From positions 1-64,000 of the forward strand of contig DAOSIS010000005.1 of the NCBI GenBank assembly GCA_035366835.1: DNA of 64,000 bases, written 5' to 3'. The notes under the pieces were generated by a model. The model saw only the letters and a program-made list of their open reading frames with translations, did no database searches and was not told the DNA's origin. Shown here piece after piece: positions 62,038 to 64,000 of this stretch. How positions within the stretch are numbered: position 1 is the first letter of the stretch; every line of letters begins with the position of its first letter. Source of the stretch: UBA6109 sp035366835 (GTDB lineage Bacteria > Desulfobacterota > Syntrophia > Syntrophales > UBA6109). The translations under genes and the position numbers were made by a program.

Positions 62038-63317
62038 TGGAGACTGCGGTTCTCTTCGGGATATTCATCTTTCTCTTCTGCCTGAACGTGCCGATCGCCG
62101 TCGCCCTGGCGACGGCGGCGATCGTCGTCCTGGCCTCCACCACGGACTTCAGCCTCTACATGATCGCCCAGCGGATGTTCGCTGCGCTCCTGTCGCCGCC
62201 GCTCCTGGCGATCCCTTCGTTCGTCTTCGCCGGCGTCGTCATGTCCCACGGCGGCATCTCCAAGTATCTCATCGCCGCCCTGCGCACCTGGGTCGGGCAC
62301 CTTCCGGGCGGTCTGGCCGTCGTGACCATCGCCGCCTGCGCGATCTTCGCCGCCATTTCGGGATCGAGCCCGGCGACGGCGGCCGCGATCGGCGCCATCA
62401 TGCTGCCGGCCATGATCGAGAACGGCTATTCCAAGCGCTACGCCATGGGGCTCGTCGCAGCTTCCGGAACGCTGGGCATTCTCATCCCGCCCAGCGTGAC
62501 GATGGTCATCTTCGGCATCGTGGCCGAGTACTCCATCGGCGAGCTCTTCGCCGCCGGCATGATCCCGGGCATCCTCCTTGCCGGCATCCTGGTCGTCAGC
62601 GCGGTCATCTATGCCCAGCGGCAGAAGATGACCAAGACCGCCAAAGCCACCTGGCCAGAGCGCTGGAAGGCGACTTTCAAAGCCATCCCCGGTATGTTCC
62701 TGCCTTTCTTTATCCTGGGGAGCATCTACTCGGGGATCGTCACCCCGACGGAAGCGGCGGTCCTTTCGGTCTTCTACACGCTCGTCGTGTCGGCGTTCAT
62801 ATACCGGGAACTCAGGTGGAGCGGCATCCGCCCGATCCTTCGGGAGGCGATCAATATTTCCTCGATGATTTATCTGATCATCGCCGCGGCCATGGTCTTC
62901 TCGCTGTTCCTGACGGCGAAGCAGATCCCGCAGCAGGTGCTGATGGCGATCACTGCGGCGAAGGTCAGCAAGTGGATGTTCTTCCTCGTGACGCAGCTCA
63001 TGTTCTTCGTCATGGGGACCTTCCTGGAGGCTGTGTCGATCACGCTGATCACGCTGCCCATCCTGCTGCCCGTCATCCGGGCGCTGGATATTCCCATCGT
63101 CCAGTTCTGCGTCGTCATGACCGTCAACATGGAATTGGCGATGATCACGCCGCCCGTCGGCCTGAACCTCTTCGTCGTGTCGGCGATGGCCAAGGAAAAA
63201 CTGGAGGAAGTCGTCAAGGGCGTCTGGCCCTTCCTGTTGATCATGGTCGGCGCCTTGATCCTCTTCGTCGTCTGGCCGGACCTTTCCACGTTCCTGCCGG
63301 CGAGAATGAGGATGTAG
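62037..63317 (+). CDS. dctM: TRAP transporter large permease, DctM type
   Basis: The 426-residue protein is the sodium-coupled transport subunit, with about twelve hydrophobic segments and family blocks AAISGSSPATAAAIGAIMLP (about residues 104-123), LGILIPPSVTMVIFGIVAE and MELAMITPPVGLNLFVVSAM near the C terminus. The start overlaps the dctQ stop; the longer upstream open frame lies inside dctQ. With the enzymes upstream it suggests uptake of fumarate, malate or succinate. Confidence 0.94.
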   Translation: METAVLFGIFIFLFCLNVPIAVALATAAIVVLASTTDFSLYMIAQRMFAALLSPPLLAIPSFVFAGVVMSHGGISKYLIAALRTWVGHLPGGLAVVTIAACAIFAAISGSSPATAAAIGAIMLPAMIENGYSKRYAMGLVAASGTLGILIPPSVTMVIFGIVAEYSIGELFAAGMIPGILLAGILVVSAVIYAQRQKMTKTAKATWPERWKATFKAIPGMFLPFFILGSIYSGIVTPTEAAVLSVFYTLVVSAFIYRELRWSGIRPILREAINISSMIYLIIAAAMVFSLFLTAKQIPQQVLMAITAAKVSKWMFFLVTQLMFFVMGTFLEAVSITLITLPILLPVIRALDIPIVQFCVVMTVNMELAMITPPVGLNLFVVSAMAKEKLEEVVKGVWPFLLIMVGALILFVVWPDLSTFLPARMRM

Positions 63318-63350
63318 ATCGCGGTTCGCACGTTCAACGCCGTTGCGTTG

Positions 63351-63387
63351 CCGGGGGGACCCCTCGCGGGGATTCCCCCGGTTTTTT
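63351..63387 (+). terminator. Rho-independent terminator after dctM
   Basis: CCGGGGG and CCCCCGG enclose an inner CCCC/GGGG hairpin, and a six-T run follows. It closes the C4-dicarboxylate unit. Confidence 0.85.
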
Positions 63388-63395
63388 GTTTGTCG

Positions 63396-63424
63396 TTGAC
63401 TTTAGACCCGACGACCCCTATATT
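63396..63424 (+). promoter_or_regulatory. Sigma-70 promoter for the last gene
   Basis: TTGACT (63396-63401) and TATATT (63419-63424) are 17 bases apart, about 40 bases before the ATG of the bactofilin-like gene. Confidence 0.65.
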
Positions 63425-63463
63425 AACTCGCTTTTAAGAGCGCAGAAGGTCTGGGGCCGGAAC

Positions 63464-64000
63464 ATGGCGTTGAGACGGGTCGTTGTGAGAGGCGCTGGAG
63501 GGAACAGCACGAGCGGAGGGCGGTGGGCCCTGCTGCTCCTCTTGGTCGTGCTCCTGACGGCGGCCGATGCCTGGGGAAGTGCGAGAAGCCTCGTCAGGAT
63601 CGGATCCGATGTCACGGTGGAAGAGGGACGCACGGTCGGCCATGCAGTGGCCATCGGCGGACAACTCACCGTCGACGGCACGGTGGAAGGCCATGCGGTG
63701 GCGATCGGAGGCTCCGTCGTCCTGGGTACAGGGGCGTCCGTAGAGGGCAATGTCGTCGCGATCGGCGGCATCATCGTCGCCGCCCGCGGCGCGGAAGTGG
63801 GCGGGAGCCTGACGGAGCTCAACACCTCCAACATATCCGCCGCGATCTCCGAGGCCCTGAGCGGGGACTGGGAGGGCTGGTCCTGGGTATTCGCCGTTGT
63901 CTCGGTTCTCATCTTCGCGGCGATCCTGCTGTTTTCATTGATCCTCGTCGCCTTCATCCCCCGTCACATCGGGCTGATCGGCGAGGCAATCTCGAGGAAC
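63464..64000 (+). CDS. Membrane protein with bactofilin-like repeat domain, 3' end outside window
   Basis: The frame is open for 179 codons to the window edge, so the gene is incomplete. An N-terminal hydrophobic segment (WALLLLLVVLLTAADA, about residues 21-36) is a signal peptide or anchor. It is followed by four repeats of about 18 residues built on a GHAVAIGG-type core (for example TVEGHAVAIGG and SVEGNVVAIGG), as in bactofilin-like beta-helical domains. A second hydrophobic helix (FAVVSVLIFAAILLFSLILV) starts near residue 143. The repeats probably face the periplasm. The role is unknown; a cell-envelope scaffold is an inference. Confidence 0.7.
   Translation, partial: MALRRVVVRGAGGNSTSGGRWALLLLLVVLLTAADAWGSARSLVRIGSDVTVEEGRTVGHAVAIGGQLTVDGTVEGHAVAIGGSVVLGTGASVEGNVVAIGGIIVAARGAEVGGSLTELNTSNISAAISEALSGDWEGWSWVFAVVSVLIFAAILLFSLILVAFIPRHIGLIGEAISRN

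Overview
The window reads as a chromosome segment of a GC-rich, diderm anaerobe, most likely a Desulfobacterota (deltaproteobacterial) lineage close to the Syntrophales. This is an inference from family resemblance: an LptD gene implies an outer membrane with LPS; oxygen-sensitive class I fumarase, two complex II-type modules, a sigma-54 activator and a TRAP transporter fit a syntrophic or fermentative organism that handles C4 dicarboxylates. Nearly all genes are on the + strand. TTG and GTG starts are common in the ribosomal genes.

Positions 1-29160 hold one long, almost gap-free transcription/translation super-cluster. It opens with the 3' part of tRNA-Thr(GGT), then rpmG, tRNA-Trp(CCA), secE, nusG, rplK, rplA, an L10-type RNA leader, rplJ, rplL, rpoB, rpoC. 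The str part follows (rpsL, rpsG, tuf, without fusA), then S10 (rpsJ, rplC, rplD, rplW, rplB, rpsS, rplV, rpsC, rplP, rpmC, rpsQ), spc (rplN, rplX, rplE, rpsN, rpsH, rplF, rplR, rpsE, rpmD, rplO, secY, map, infA, rpmJ) and alpha (rpsM, rpsK, rpsD, rpoA, rplQ), closed by a strong terminator. The tuf gene often found after tRNA-Thr is also missing.

Positions 29160-37844 are mixed housekeeping: a mini-protein resembling EF-Tu domain II, folC, lptD, then rplM-rpsI from their own promoter and with their own terminator, argC, cysS, and a zinc-finger/J-domain protein that follows cysS directly.

Positions 38076-51720 are the accessory region. A CaiB/BaiF CoA-transferase with a long structured leader precedes a sigma-54 activator (GAF-PAS-AAA+-Fis type). 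Directly downstream are a palindromic candidate upstream activating site and a good -24/-12 promoter. That promoter faces a four-gene operon: SucC-like subunit, a 113-residue six-cysteine protein, SucD-like subunit and a CitE/HpcH-type CoA-ester lyase. An array of hairpins ends this unit. A sigma-70 promoter then starts a second operon: a complex II with a single fused cytochrome b subunit (sdhCD-sdhA-sdhB), an MmgE/PrpD protein and a DapA-family aldolase, ending in a bidirectional terminator. The convergent - strand pair is a universal stress protein gene and a CsgG/LpoB-like lipoprotein gene.

Positions 53489-63387 form a C4-dicarboxylate unit. A divergent control region carries two identical-format 19-bp palindromes (TGGTAA-N7-TTACCA). 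It is followed by malic enzyme, two-subunit class I fumarase, a second complete complex II (A-C-D-B) and a DctPQM TRAP transporter, ending in a terminator. Together these could take up fumarate, malate or succinate, interconvert them, and feed pyruvate or the quinone pool. The window ends inside a gene for a membrane protein with a bactofilin-like repeat domain. I saw no rRNA, CRISPR array, transposase or prophage. All function calls rest on motif and family recognition by eye; no database search was run.
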